Shown here in pieces: positions 1-9,044 of a stretch of DNA of 64,000 nucleotides. The notes beneath the pieces were generated by a model. That model did not search any database and had not been told where the DNA came from. It saw only the letters and a program-made list of their open reading frames with translations. The first letter of the stretch is position 1. The number at the start of each line of letters is the position of its first letter. The DNA is from SHLQ01 sp033344795 (GTDB taxonomy: Bacteria; Actinomycetota; Acidimicrobiia; Acidimicrobiales; SHLQ01), in NCBI GenBank assembly GCA_033344795.1, contig JAWPMS010000001.1, forward strand, positions 1,860,001 through 1,924,000, given 5' to 3'. The translations under genes and the position numbers were made by a program.

Positions 1-888
1 CGTGAGCTGCCGCTGATCTTCCGAGATCGAACGAGCGACTACCAGGAGGTGGCCGTGCAAGCTTCGGTCACCTATCGCATCACCGATCCGGCGATCGCAG
101 CAGAGCGCATCGACTTCACCATCGACAACAGCCATGGCGTGTGGACAGCCACGCCGCTCGAACAGGTGGGTGGTTTACTCACCGAGCTCGCCCAACAACA
201 CGCGGTGAGTGTTCTGGCCAAGATGCCCCTCACAGAAGTGATTGTCGACGGCATCCCGACGTTGCGGTCGGCGATGGCCAGGGGCTTGCGGACCGACGAG
301 CGAATCGTCGAAACCGGCATCGAGATCGTCGATGTGCGCGTTGTAGCCGTGCGCCCGGAACCCGAGATGGAAAAGGCAATGCAAACCCCGGTGCGCGAGC
401 ACCTCCAACAAGAAGCCGACAAGGCAACCTTCGAGCGTCGGGCAACAGCGGTTGAACAGGAGCGGGCGATCAGCGAGAACGAGCTGCAGAACCGCATCGA
501 GTTGTCCATTCGTGAGGAGCAGTTGGTGGCGCAACAGGGCGCGAACGAACACAAGCGCATCTCCGACGCTGCCGAGGCCAGCCGCATCAAGGCAACTGCC
601 GAGGCGGAGAACGTTGAGGTGCGCGGTAGAGCGAAGGCATCGACGATGCGTGAGTTGGGTGCGGCCGAGGTCGCCACAGAGCGCGGCAAAGCCGAGGTCT
701 ATAGCGAGGCCGGTGACGGCGTGTTGTTCGCCCTGGCCGTGAAGGATCTGGCCGGCAACCTGCCCGACGTGGGCACGCTCGTGATCTCACCCGACATGAT
801 CACGCCGCTGTTGGCCAAGTTCATGGCCACGGAAGGCAATCCTGAGGCAGTCGACTCGTCGACCGAACGTGAAAGTGGAACTTCATGA
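1..888 (+). CDS. SPFH/Band 7 domain protein, 5' end missing
   Basis: The reading frame is open from base 1, so the gene starts upstream and about 295 residues are visible. The first ~110 codons resemble the SPFH (stomatin/prohibitin/flotillin) domain, with YRITDP and a hydrophobic strand-rich pattern. It is followed by a long Ala/Glu/Arg-rich stretch (about bases 370-720, for example EHLQQEADKA and AEAENVEVRGRA) typical of the flotillin-like coiled coil. Family knowledge: SPFH proteins oligomerise on membranes and scaffold other proteins. Any N-terminal membrane anchor lies outside the window. It overlaps the next gene by 4 bases (ATGA), implying translational coupling. Family call is good; the function in this organism is unknown. 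Confidence 0.8.
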   Translation, partial: RELPLIFRDRTSDYQEVAVQASVTYRITDPAIAAERIDFTIDNSHGVWTATPLEQVGGLLTELAQQHAVSVLAKMPLTEVIVDGIPTLRSAMARGLRTDERIVETGIEIVDVRVVAVRPEPEMEKAMQTPVREHLQQEADKATFERRATAVEQERAISENELQNRIELSIREEQLVAQQGANEHKRISDAAEASRIKATAEAENVEVRGRAKASTMRELGAAEVATERGKAEVYSEAGDGVLFALAVKDLAGNLPDVGTLVISPDMITPLLAKFMATEGNPEAVDSSTERESGTS

Positions 889-1769
889 CCGTCGCCCCAC
901 GGGCGCTGATCGTGAGTCGGCCGACCGAGTACGACGAATTGCTCGGTCGGCACGGCACCCGCCAGCAGGTCGGGTTTTTCCTCGAGCAACGCGAACAATC
1001 GCTTGATGTGGTTGACGAACGCCATGCGCTGCAGCAACGAGCGTTGCAGCAGGTGGCCGCCGCAGTGCCGATCGATTGGCGCCGGGCAAGTCTCAAACGA
1101 TCCGACCTCGACCGCTGGGTGTTCGGTCCTGAAGATGTGATCATCGCCGTCGGCCAAGATGGACTCGTGGCCAACGTGGCCAAATATCTCGATGGCCAGC
1201 CGGTCGTTGGAGTGAACCCCGACCCGGGTCGAAACCCAGGTGTGCTCGTCAGGCATGCGGCCGGCGAGGTCGCGGAGTTGCTCCTGCAGATCGCCGACGG
1301 TCGGGCGCCGGTGGAGGCCAGGGCAATGGTGCAGATCACCGCGGACGATGGTCAGACGTTGCGTGCATTGAATGAGGTGTTCGTGGGCCATGCCGCTCAT
1401 CAATCGGCCCGTTATGAGGTCGAGGTCGACGGCGATAGTGAACATCAATCATCGTCGGGGATGTTGATTGGTACCGGCACCGGGGCCACAGGGTGGTGTG
1501 CTTCGGTGTGGGCCGAACGCGAGCTGGCGTGGACGCTGCCCGACTCGACTTCGACCGACTTGGCTTGGTTCGTCCGTGAGGCGTGGCCAAGTCCATACAC
1601 CGGCAACACCCTGACTGCGGGACGACTCCGTTCCGGTGAACTGGTCATCCGGTGTGAGAGCGACCACCTCGTCGCATTCGGCGACGGTATGGAGGCCGAT
1701 CACCTCACCCTGACGTGGGGTCAGACCGCCAAGGTGGGTCTGGCCGATCGAGCTTTGATGCTGGTGTGA
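885..1769 (+). CDS. NAD kinase-like protein with altered GGDGT motif
   Basis: The 294-residue protein resembles the NAD kinase fold. It has a GQDG motif followed by hydrophobic residues and GVNPDPG in the N-terminal half, an NEVFVGH segment, and GTGTGATGW where NAD kinases have a Ser/Thr/Gly-rich NAD-binding loop. The canonical GGDGT phosphate-binding motif reads GQDGL, so catalysis as a normal NAD kinase is uncertain. It is translationally coupled (ATGA) to the SPFH gene, suggesting the two products work together. I infer a nucleotide- or lipid-binding kinase-fold protein. It is probably not the housekeeping NAD kinase. Confidence 0.65.
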   Translation: MTVAPRALIVSRPTEYDELLGRHGTRQQVGFFLEQREQSLDVVDERHALQQRALQQVAAAVPIDWRRASLKRSDLDRWVFGPEDVIIAVGQDGLVANVAKYLDGQPVVGVNPDPGRNPGVLVRHAAGEVAELLLQIADGRAPVEARAMVQITADDGQTLRALNEVFVGHAAHQSARYEVEVDGDSEHQSSSGMLIGTGTGATGWCASVWAERELAWTLPDSTSTDLAWFVREAWPSPYTGNTLTAGRLRSGELVIRCESDHLVAFGDGMEADHLTLTWGQTAKVGLADRALMLV

Positions 1770-1852
1770 AGCTCGGTCAGGTTCAGAAGCTGCCGAAAAG
1801 CGCCGATTGATGAGTAGCGGGATCGATACGACGTATGTCACGGACGTGAACC

Positions 1853-3133
1853 ATGACGACTCTGCACACAAACCAAGCCCTGAAGCGACTGGTTCTCGCC
1901 GTTGCGGCGACCGTGATGTTCGCTGCGTGTACTAGCGACGGTGCTCCCGATTCGTTGCCATTCGTCGATGATCTCGATGGTGACTCGAACGAAAGTAGCG
2001 ACATCGCCGGTGCGGATGAGGAAACCACGCTTGAGTCGTTGCTCGACATCGACTCCTTGAACGAAACAGTGACTGGACCAACAACGACAGCGGTCCCACC
2101 TCCAGAGCCAGTGGAACCGACGCTGGAAGTGGAGTGCGCCACCAATCCACGGACGGTGACGTTGACCTTTGCTGATGATGCGGATGTGCCTCTCGAGTGG
2201 GAGCTGGCGGTCAGGCGCCAACCGGGCGGCACCGATCTCGAAACGGTGGTCGAGCAACTCGCATCTGGCTCGGAGGTGCCGAGCGAACCAATCGTGCACG
2301 ACGTGAACACGAACGATCTGGAGTTCGCTGTTTCGGTGGTGAATTCGTCGGGAGCTGTCGACGTTGCCGTGAAGGTACATCGCTACACGGGGTGCCCTGT
2401 CGCGGATTCGTTCGAAGGTCGCCTCGTCGAGCAGATCGACTGCGTGTCGGGCGCGTTCCGTTTCACCCCCGCAGTGAACAGCGACATGGCGGTCGATTCG
2501 GTGGTCGTCGATCGAGTATCGGGAACCGATGCCGCGCTTCCGATCAGCACGAGTGGCAACTACTCGGTGCCCGGATGGGACGGGCCGGAAGAAGTGAAGG
2601 CGCTGGTGACGTTCACCGATCGGTCCGGGACCCACACCGAGCACATCAATCACTGGTGTTTTGGAGGACCTTTCGGCCCGGACCTCGGCGGTGACTACAA
2701 AGTCTGCGCCGACGACTCGGTCATGTTGGCGTACCCGCGTGAGTGGGTTTCCGCGATCGACCTCGATGGTTCAGCCTGCTCGTTCTTTCGGTATGGACCA
2801 GGAAGCGAGGCGACCGACCACAACGTAACGCTCGAATCGATGGGCCAGATCACGATCGAAGAGGCCAAGGATGCACTTCTCCCGCCGGGTCCGTGGGTCA
2901 TCGCGAGGGAAGAACCAGTGAACCAGAACGGTTTCTCCGATCGAATTGGAACCATCGCAGGCGGTGAGCGGATTCGATTCGAGCTTGCGTGGGACAGCGC
3001 GCCGACCTTGACTCGTCGAGTGGTGTGGCTGGTCGACGTCGAAGGGATTGTCTGGCGCCTCGGGGCCAACCTCCAAGGACTCGAGGAGATCGATGGAATG
3101 GCGAACTCGTTGCAGTTCTTGCCCCGTTCGTGA
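1853..3133 (+). CDS. Predicted secreted lipoprotein, function unknown
   Basis: The 426-residue product begins with a lipoprotein signal: a basic n-region, a hydrophobic stretch and a lipobox ending at Cys26 (MFAAC). Next comes a long acidic, Ser/Thr/Pro-rich linker (about residues 27-85), as expected for a protein held away from the membrane. Two beta-rich stretches with a few Cys residues (ECATNP, YTGCP, DCVSG, HWCFGG) could form extracytoplasmic Ig-like domains. The C-terminal part (from about residue 285) contains ACSFF and FELAWDSAP. I do not recognise a family. It probably has its own promoter in the 83-base gap upstream. Confidence 0.6.
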   Translation: MTTLHTNQALKRLVLAVAATVMFAACTSDGAPDSLPFVDDLDGDSNESSDIAGADEETTLESLLDIDSLNETVTGPTTTAVPPPEPVEPTLEVECATNPRTVTLTFADDADVPLEWELAVRRQPGGTDLETVVEQLASGSEVPSEPIVHDVNTNDLEFAVSVVNSSGAVDVAVKVHRYTGCPVADSFEGRLVEQIDCVSGAFRFTPAVNSDMAVDSVVVDRVSGTDAALPISTSGNYSVPGWDGPEEVKALVTFTDRSGTHTEHINHWCFGGPFGPDLGGDYKVCADDSVMLAYPREWVSAIDLDGSACSFFRYGPGSEATDHNVTLESMGQITIEEAKDALLPPGPWVIAREEPVNQNGFSDRIGTIAGGERIRFELAWDSAPTLTRRVVWLVDVEGIVWRLGANLQGLEEIDGMANSLQFLPRS

Positions 3134-3166
3134 AGGGGCCGTCGGTCTGGGAAGTACCGTGACGCC

Positions 3167-3613
3167 ATGAGCACGATCGATGACATCGGCGAGATTGACG
3201 GATGGCGCTGTTGGTTGTGCGACGAGCCGGTCGATCGCGACATGGGCACACATGATCCGCGAAGCGCCAGCATCGATACACGGGTGACGAAGAAGAAGGC
3301 AAAGAAGAAGTCGATCGATCTCGGCGAACGTCTCGCACATCGCGACTGCAACACCGGGAAGGGGAACAACGAGCCGGTTGTCGCCTGGGCCGACCACCTT
3401 TTCGTCGTCGACCCCGCGGTGATCATTCCCAGTGTCGAGCGGCTGGCTCGAAAGGGCGGTCGCGAGGCCATGGCCCGTTGCCCGACTCACGAAGACGCCG
3501 TTCAGGCGGGGGAGTGGCTCGTCGATCGCATCTCGCGCCTCGAACCTGGGCTGGAGCTTGAAGCGAGAGTTGAACCCGGCGGCGGCCAGTACCTGGTCAT
3601 TCTCTCGACCTAG
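3167..3613 (+). CDS. Small HNH-like zinc-finger protein, probably degenerate
   Basis: This 148-residue protein carries the zinc-binding frame of an HNH nuclease: CWLC near residue 15, then a Lys-rich segment (KKKAKKK), then HRDCNTGKGN, which matches the usual final H..CN..KGN helix. The catalytic first His (normally DH..P after the first CxxC) is replaced in ASIDTRV, so nuclease activity is doubtful. The C-terminal half has no recognisable domain. It stands alone between a lipoprotein and a convergent cupin gene. It could be a nucleic-acid-binding remnant of an HNH protein. Confidence 0.5.
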   Translation: MSTIDDIGEIDGWRCWLCDEPVDRDMGTHDPRSASIDTRVTKKKAKKKSIDLGERLAHRDCNTGKGNNEPVVAWADHLFVVDPAVIIPSVERLARKGGREAMARCPTHEDAVQAGEWLVDRISRLEPGLELEARVEPGGGQYLVILST

Positions 3614-3652
3614 TACACCTCGTCGCGGGTCGCGCTCGTGTTCACCTGTTCG

Positions 3653-4051
3653 TCAATCGCGCCCGCGGTGCTCGGTTCCCTCTCCCGCCGTGATGAACAC
3701 CGCGGTGGCGGAGTCGGCGACATTGGCCGTATGCCACGTGCCCGGTTCGTTGATCGCGTACTCGCCGGCCGTGAGTGCCGTGATCACCTCGGCACCATCG
3801 AGCTCTTGAACGAGTTCGATCGCTCCGGCAACGCACAGCACCACCTCGGCACCTCTCGGGTGCATCTCCCACTCATCCCACGATTCGGTGAAGGTGTGCA
3901 TCGAGACGAGACGCCCTTCAACACCATCGGATCCGTGACGCTCTCCGTATCCGCCGTACCACGCCATTCCGCCGGTGAAGAGCGGCTCGATCACCGCCGT
4001 CGCTCCGAGTCCGAGATGGATCGGGTGTTCTGTGAGGTTTGTCGAAGTCAT
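3653..4051 (-). CDS. Small cupin-domain protein
   Basis: The 132-residue product (start chosen at the ATG giving MTSTNLTEHP, 57 bases after the upstream M24 gene) has the cupin pattern: a first motif around EWEMHPRGAEVVLCVAG and a second around GEYAINEPGTWHTANV. Metal-ligand candidates are the His/Glu residues of those motifs. It lies at the end of a minus-strand run with the M24 peptidase and MDR oxidoreductase, so it may act on or sense the same metabolite. The longer frame beginning at 4147 would overlap the peptidase gene and is less likely. Confidence 0.7.
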   Translation of the reverse strand: MTSTNLTEHPIHLGLGATAVIEPLFTGGMAWYGGYGERHGSDGVEGRLVSMHTFTESWDEWEMHPRGAEVVLCVAGAIELVQELDGAEVITALTAGEYAINEPGTWHTANVADSATAVFITAGEGTEHRGRD

Positions 4052-4107
4052 GCCCAACACATTGGCACAACGGTCGTGTTGGCTCGCCTCGATGGCGGTT
4101 ATCGACG

Positions 4108-5244
4108 TCAACCGACCCTGGCGAGTTCCCGGGGTGTTCGGTTGCATCGCACCGCTCGACCGTCGTCATCGATGAACACGATGTCTTCGAGACGCATGCC
4201 CCACTTGCCATCGATGTACACGCCAGGTTCGATGCTGAAGGCGTGACCAACTTGGATCGGGTCGTGGTTCAACTGGGTCACGTACGGCTCTTCATGGACT
4301 TCGAGACCGATGCCGTGTCCGGTTCGATGAATGAAGAGGTCTCCATACCCGGCGTCGCTCAAGACGTTTCTCGCCGCGAGGTCGACGTCGCGCAGCTGGC
4401 CCCCGACCGCGGCAGCATCGACGGCTGCCTGTTGGGCGACCATCAGTGCGTCGTATGCCGCTTGCACCTCATCGGGAATCTCGCCGGTGTACACACAGCG
4501 AGTCGTGTCGCTGTTGAACCTGTTGAACGTTCCGCCGAAGTCACACAACACCATCTCGTTTGGTTCGATGATGCGGTCACCGGGGTGGTGGTGGGGGCTC
4601 GCTGAATTCGGTCCCGATGCAACGATCACGAACTGCACTTCGTCGTGGCCAACGGCCAGAAGACGATCGGCGATATCCGCAGCGACGGCACTCTCGGCCC
4701 GACCGATGAGCGGAATGTCGCCAGATTGGAGCATGGCGACCACTCGATCGGCCAGACCGCCAACGGCGAGCAACGCCTCGCGTTCATCGGGCGTCTTGAT
4801 CGAACGAATCCCACCCAACGCCTCAGCGACGGTGATGATTTCCACGTCTGGAAGGCATCGTTGCAGCGCCAAGACGTGCATCGCCCAAAGGTCGTTCGAC
4901 ACCGCAATCCGCATCGACCCCTGAAGGCGCTCAGCAATGAGGTCGACGGGATCGGTCTCGTCGTCCCAACCCACCATGTCGAATACATCGGGCCGGTCAT
5001 CGACGCGGGCACATTCCAGGCCCGGGACCAACAAGGTTGGTGCTCCCGCACCATCTGCTCGCCCGACGAATGCGGTGATGCGTTCGAGGGGCATGGCTGC
5101 GTATCCGGTGAGGAACGCAAGGTCGGGGCCGCCAGAGAGCAGGAGTCCGTCCACTTTGGCGACGTCGAGTCGGTCGCGGAGAAGTGCCCACCGCGAACGA
5201 AGGGTGAGGTCGTCTACGTCCGATGTGGGTGGGGCAAATTCCAT
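4108..5244 (-). CDS. M24 family metallopeptidase (Xaa-Pro peptidase/creatinase fold)
   Basis: A 378-residue protein with the two-domain creatinase/prolidase layout: an N-terminal creatinase-like domain (about 15-150) and a C-terminal pita-bread domain. The five dinuclear-metal ligands are all visible: Asp235 (CDFGG), Asp246 (NSDTTR), His310 (RTGHGIGLEVHEEPY), Glu339 (SIEPGVYI) and Glu353 (RLEDIV). Family members cleave Xaa-Pro dipeptides or, without metal use, hydrolyse creatine. The intact ligand set favours a metallopeptidase. It is separated by 13 bases from the upstream MDR oxidoreductase and followed by a cupin gene. The exact substrate cannot be told from the sequence. Confidence 0.85.
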   Translation of the reverse strand: MEFAPPTSDVDDLTLRSRWALLRDRLDVAKVDGLLLSGGPDLAFLTGYAAMPLERITAFVGRADGAGAPTLLVPGLECARVDDRPDVFDMVGWDDETDPVDLIAERLQGSMRIAVSNDLWAMHVLALQRCLPDVEIITVAEALGGIRSIKTPDEREALLAVGGLADRVVAMLQSGDIPLIGRAESAVAADIADRLLAVGHDEVQFVIVASGPNSASPHHHPGDRIIEPNEMVLCDFGGTFNRFNSDTTRCVYTGEIPDEVQAAYDALMVAQQAAVDAAAVGGQLRDVDLAARNVLSDAGYGDLFIHRTGHGIGLEVHEEPYVTQLNHDPIQVGHAFSIEPGVYIDGKWGMRLEDIVFIDDDGRAVRCNRTPRELARVG

Positions 5245-5257
5245 GTGTGAGAGCTTT

Positions 5258-6271
5258 CTATGAGTTCGAGGAGTTGTCGACGTCGATCACAACCTTGCCG
5301 TAGGTCGTGCGGTCGCCGCTCAGATATCGCCATGCGTCGATGTACTCCTCCATGGCGAACACCCGGTCGATCTGGGGCGCCAGATCGCCGCGCTCGATCG
5401 CCGCGTGAACGAACGCTGTCCCGCGGGCGCATGCCTCTCTGTTCTGCACGTAGTTGAACAGTGAGTACGGATGGAACCAGGCGTTCTTTTGCAGCATCGG
5501 CACGAACGGAACGTCGGGAAACGCGCCAGACAGGAGCCCGTACATGAGGAGGATGGCGTCTGGCGCGAGAGCGGGCCCGTACCGAGTCATGAAGTCGCCC
5601 CCGATTGGATCGAACGAAGCGTGAACGCCTTCGCCCTCGGTGACCTCGAGGATGAACTCAGCAAGGTCGACCTCGCCATCGTCGACGTACACATGGGTTG
5701 CGCCTGATGCCTCGAGGTACTCCCGGTTTCGGGCATGGCGTGTGGTCGCGATCAAGGTCGCCCCTGCTGTCCGGCCAATCTGCAGCGCAGAGTTTCCGGC
5801 GGTGCTGGTGCCAGCTGGAACGAGGATGTTGATCCCTGGCCGCGCGTTCGCAAGCTCGACGATGGGGAAGTACGCCGTCATGAACTGCATCCAGATCGAC
5901 GCAGACTCGACCGCGGTCAGCCGTTCTGGCGCGGGGGTGAGATATCGCTGATCGATCAGTACGGTCTCTGCGCTGACCCCACGGCGATCGTAGAAGTACG
6001 GCAGCGTGCAATGGCGCTGGCCGACGTCTATGCCCTCGACACCGGCCCCGACCGCCTCGACGATTCCCGCTGCTTCTATGCCCACCCGTGCAGGGAAAGC
6101 CGAGAAGCTGAACGAATAGTGATCCAGCATCAGGTCCATGTCGCCCCAGTTGAGTGCGAACGCCTCGATTCGAAGACGGACCTCTCCCGCCCCCGGCTCT
6201 TGTTTCTCGCAGTCCTGTAGCTCGAGACCCTCGAAGCCGTCGTATGCGTTGATCACCCATTCACGTGGCAT
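5258..6271 (-). CDS. Zinc-independent MDR alcohol dehydrogenase/quinone oxidoreductase
   Basis: This is a 337-residue medium-chain dehydrogenase/reductase. It has a GroES-like N-terminal domain (AFALNWGDMDLM, the quinone-oxidoreductase variant lacking the zinc-binding Cys/His set) and a Rossmann domain (VPAGTSTAGNSALQIGRTAGATLIATTR). The C-terminus ends with YGKVVIDV, typical of the family. The start giving MPREWVINAYDGF was preferred over the upstream ATG at 6319 because the family begins at that point. It leads the minus-strand run MDR, M24 peptidase, cupin. Expected role: NADPH-dependent reduction of a carbonyl or enone; substrate unknown. Confidence 0.8.
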   Translation of the reverse strand: MPREWVINAYDGFEGLELQDCEKQEPGAGEVRLRIEAFALNWGDMDLMLDHYSFSFSAFPARVGIEAAGIVEAVGAGVEGIDVGQRHCTLPYFYDRRGVSAETVLIDQRYLTPAPERLTAVESASIWMQFMTAYFPIVELANARPGINILVPAGTSTAGNSALQIGRTAGATLIATTRHARNREYLEASGATHVYVDDGEVDLAEFILEVTEGEGVHASFDPIGGDFMTRYGPALAPDAILLMYGLLSGAFPDVPFVPMLQKNAWFHPYSLFNYVQNREACARGTAFVHAAIERGDLAPQIDRVFAMEEYIDAWRYLSGDRTTYGKVVIDVDNSSNS

Positions 6272-6397
6272 GACGCCCAACATAAAACACACGATGGCAA
6301 CAGACAACTGCTTGTACATATACCGGAACTGTGCCTAAGGTCTCCTCTGGATGGCTGGGCTGGAGGGCTCAGTTTCACTATTGAGAGGGAACACCAC

Positions 6398-7522
6398 ATG
6401 ATTTCGTCATCATCGAGGGCTAGTCGACTACTCGTCGGCATGCTTCTGATATTTTCGCTCGTTGCCGCCGCTTGCGGCAGTGATTCCGACGACACAGCTG
6501 CAGAGGACACGGCCGCAACAACAGCGGCTCCGGCCGAAGAACCAGCCGAGACCACCGAGGCACCGGCCGAAGAACCAGCAGAGACCACCGAGGCACCGGC
6601 CGAAGAACCAGCAGAGCCCGATGAGCCAGTACAGATCGCGTACCTGAGCGCCAGCTCGGCCAACACCTGGTTGCTCGAATCCCGTACCGCGATGGAGGAA
6701 ATCGCCGCTGAAAACAACATCGAGATCGTGGAGTTCGACGCCCAGTTCGATCCCGCACTGCAACAAACGCAGTTCCAAGACGCGATCTCGTCTGGCCAGT
6801 ACGCAGGCATCGTCTTGGTCTCTCTTGCCGGCTCCGGGTCGATTCCTGACATCGAAGATGCGCTCGCTGCTGGTATCGAGGTCGTCATTCTCAACCAGGT
6901 CGTCGGTGATGACCTCACCACGGTCGAGCCGCAGGTAGAGGGCATGGCCGCAGCAGTCTTCGAGCCGCCACAACCACGTGGCGAACGTCTCGGTGAAGTG
7001 ACACTCGCTGCGTGCGAGGACATCGATCCCTGCAACGTCGTGTACTTCTACGGCATTCGCGGCATTCCTCTCGACGAGGCCGTACGTCTCGGCTGGGACA
7101 ACACGGTCGCCGGTTCCACGGTGAACGTGGTCGCGGAGGCAGAGGGTCAATACCTCGGCCCAGATGTCGGCCTGTCGGCTATGCAGGACATCCTGGTTGG
7201 CAACAGCGACATCGATGTGGTCGTGGGCGCCGATCAATCGATGCAAGGTGTGGAGCTCGCGCTCGACGACACCGATCTGACCGACGTGAAGATCATCGGT
7301 TTCGGCGGAAGCTCCTTTGCCCTCGAGGCAATCGCTGACGGCCGCTGGTGGGGTGGAATCTTCGGAGCGCCATACACCGAAGGTCAGCTCGCCATGAACG
7401 CCATGATCGCTGCCCTCGATGGCACCGATAGTGGTGGCGTCGATCCCGCACAGTCCGTTCCCAACCGCGGCTTGATGCTCCCCACGAACATCGGAGACTT
7501 CACCGCTGAGTGGGACGGCTAG
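6398..7522 (+). CDS. Sugar-type ABC transporter substrate-binding lipoprotein
   Basis: A 374-residue lipoprotein: the signal ends at Cys26 (VAAAC), followed by an Ala/Glu/Thr/Pro linker built from an 11-residue repeat, then a type-I periplasmic-binding fold of the ribose/autoinducer-2 kind (IAYLSASSANTW, YAGIVLVSLAGSGSIPDIEDALAAGIEVVILNQ, DVVVGADQSMQG). A good ribosome site (GAGAGGGAA) precedes the ATG. It is the first gene of a long plus-strand operon with a matching ATPase and permease, followed by DUF917 and hydantoinase genes. The ligand is therefore probably a heterocyclic amide or nucleobase-like compound, not a sugar. That last point is inference from context. Confidence 0.85.
   Translation: MISSSSRASRLLVGMLLIFSLVAAACGSDSDDTAAEDTAATTAAPAEEPAETTEAPAEEPAETTEAPAEEPAEPDEPVQIAYLSASSANTWLLESRTAMEEIAAENNIEIVEFDAQFDPALQQTQFQDAISSGQYAGIVLVSLAGSGSIPDIEDALAAGIEVVILNQVVGDDLTTVEPQVEGMAAAVFEPPQPRGERLGEVTLAACEDIDPCNVVYFYGIRGIPLDEAVRLGWDNTVAGSTVNVVAEAEGQYLGPDVGLSAMQDILVGNSDIDVVVGADQSMQGVELALDDTDLTDVKIIGFGGSSFALEAIADGRWWGGIFGAPYTEGQLAMNAMIAALDGTDSGGVDPAQSVPNRGLMLPTNIGDFTAEWDG
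6533..6618 (+). repeat. 33-base tandem repeat in the lipoprotein linker
   Basis: Two full copies (6533-6565 and 6566-6598) and a partial third copy encode the 11-residue unit AEEPAETTEAP. The first two copies differ at only one base. This is a length-variable tether between the lipid anchor and the binding domain. Confidence 0.9.
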
Positions 7523-7526
7523 AGGG

Positions 7527-9044
7527 TTGAGCCAGGGCGAATCAACCGATTCCCCACAGATCGAGTGCATCGGTGTCACCAAGCGATTTGGTGGCACCGT
7601 TGCCCTCGATGGTGTGAGTGTGAAGATCCAGCGCGGCACCGTGCATGCGATCGTCGGCGAGAACGGCGCAGGAAAGTCGACGCTCGGGAAGGCGATCGCT
7701 GGCGTGCACACGCCAGATGAGGGAACGATTCACCTCGACGGAAACGAGGTCGAGCTGAAGTCACCACATGTCGCGCTCAAGCACTCGATCACCATGGTGG
7801 CCCAAGAGCTCTCGCTGCTTCCGGGACGGTCCGTAGTGGAGAACGTCTACCTCGGGATCGAGGCTGGGCGCGGGCCATTCGTGAGCGCGGCTGAAGATCT
7901 GCAGCGATACAACCAGCTGATTGAGGAACACGGTCTCCACCTCGATCCCAACGCTCAGGTCGGCGAGCTCTCCGTCGCCGAGCAACAAAAGGTCGAGATT
8001 CTTCGTGCGCTCGCTCGAGAAGCTCAGATCATCATCATGGATGAGCCCACCGCTCGGCTCTCTTCAGACGAGGCGAAATCGCTTGTGGTGACCGTTCGCC
8101 AGCTCGCCGACAGGGGCGTCACGGTCATCTTCGTCTCACACTTTCTCGATGAGGTGCTCGAGGTGGCCGACAACATCACCGTCATGAGAAACGGCAGGGT
8201 CATTCGGACCGGGCCGGCAACCGCCGAGACGAAGTCGTCATTGATCGAAGGCATGGTCGGCCGCAGTCTCGACGCTGCGTTTCCCGAACGTCGACCCGTC
8301 GCAGAGTCTGCTCCGTCGGTTCTCGAGGTCGATGCCCTCAGCCGCGAAGGAGCGTTCGACGACGTGTCGTTCACCATCCGCGCCGGCGAGATCGTCGTAC
8401 TCGCGGGCCTGGTTGGCTCGGGTCGCAGCGAGGTCGCTCGCGCCGTTTTTGGCGCAGACAGGCCGACATCTGGATCCATGAAACTGAACGGCGCCAAACA
8501 CGCCCCACGATCACCCAAACAGGCGATTGCGAGTGGCGTTGGAATGATTCCTGAGGCACGCCGGCAACAAGCGCTCTTCATGCAGCGCACCGTTGGCGAC
8601 AACATCAGCCTTGCCCATCTCGATGAGTACACCTCGGCAGGACTCGTACGAAGTGGCATCGAGGGATCAGCGGCCGCCCGCGTCGCAACCGATGTGAACC
8701 TCAGTGGAGGAACGACGAGTTCGTTGATGAACGAGCTGTCCGGTGGAAACCAACAGAAATCGATCTTTGCCCGGTGGCTGATCTCGACACCAAAACTTCT
8801 CATCGCCGACGAACCAACCCGCGGGGTAGACGTCGGAGCAAAGCTGGGAATCTACGAACTGATCGTGCGTCTTGCAGAGGAAGGACTGGCGATGTTGATC
8901 GTCTCTTCGGAGATCGAAGAAGTACTGGGCATTGCACATCGCGTACTCGTGATGCGCCAGGGCCGTCTCATCGGAGAGTTGGACGGCGCCACCGCCACCG
9001 ACTCCGACGTGATGGAGCTCGCGTTTGGATTGGAAGCGGCATGA
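7527..9044 (+). CDS. Sugar-type ABC importer ATP-binding protein, two ATPase domains
   Basis: 505 residues with two fused nucleotide-binding domains, as in RbsA/MglA. Domain 1 has a perfect Walker A (GENGAGKST), a degenerate signature (GELSVAEQQ) and Walker B (IIIMDEPT). Domain 2 has the usual degenerate Walker A (GLVGSGRSE), an intact signature (LSGGNQQK) and Walker B (LLIADEPT). This asymmetry is normal for the family. The only plausible start is a TTG five bases after the binding-protein stop; the purine run AGAGGG abuts it, so translation may be coupled. It powers the importer encoded on both sides. Confidence 0.9.
   Translation: MSQGESTDSPQIECIGVTKRFGGTVALDGVSVKIQRGTVHAIVGENGAGKSTLGKAIAGVHTPDEGTIHLDGNEVELKSPHVALKHSITMVAQELSLLPGRSVVENVYLGIEAGRGPFVSAAEDLQRYNQLIEEHGLHLDPNAQVGELSVAEQQKVEILRALAREAQIIIMDEPTARLSSDEAKSLVVTVRQLADRGVTVIFVSHFLDEVLEVADNITVMRNGRVIRTGPATAETKSSLIEGMVGRSLDAAFPERRPVAESAPSVLEVDALSREGAFDDVSFTIRAGEIVVLAGLVGSGRSEVARAVFGADRPTSGSMKLNGAKHAPRSPKQAIASGVGMIPEARRQQALFMQRTVGDNISLAHLDEYTSAGLVRSGIEGSAAARVATDVNLSGGTTSSLMNELSGGNQQKSIFARWLISTPKLLIADEPTRGVDVGAKLGIYELIVRLAEEGLAMLIVSSEIEEVLGIAHRVLVMRQGRLIGELDGATATDSDVMELAFGLEAA

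Noticed and set aside
3642..4605. Several plus-strand frames between 3638 and 4605.
   Set aside because: They are antisense to the cupin and M24 genes, whose motifs and metal ligands are intact on the minus strand.
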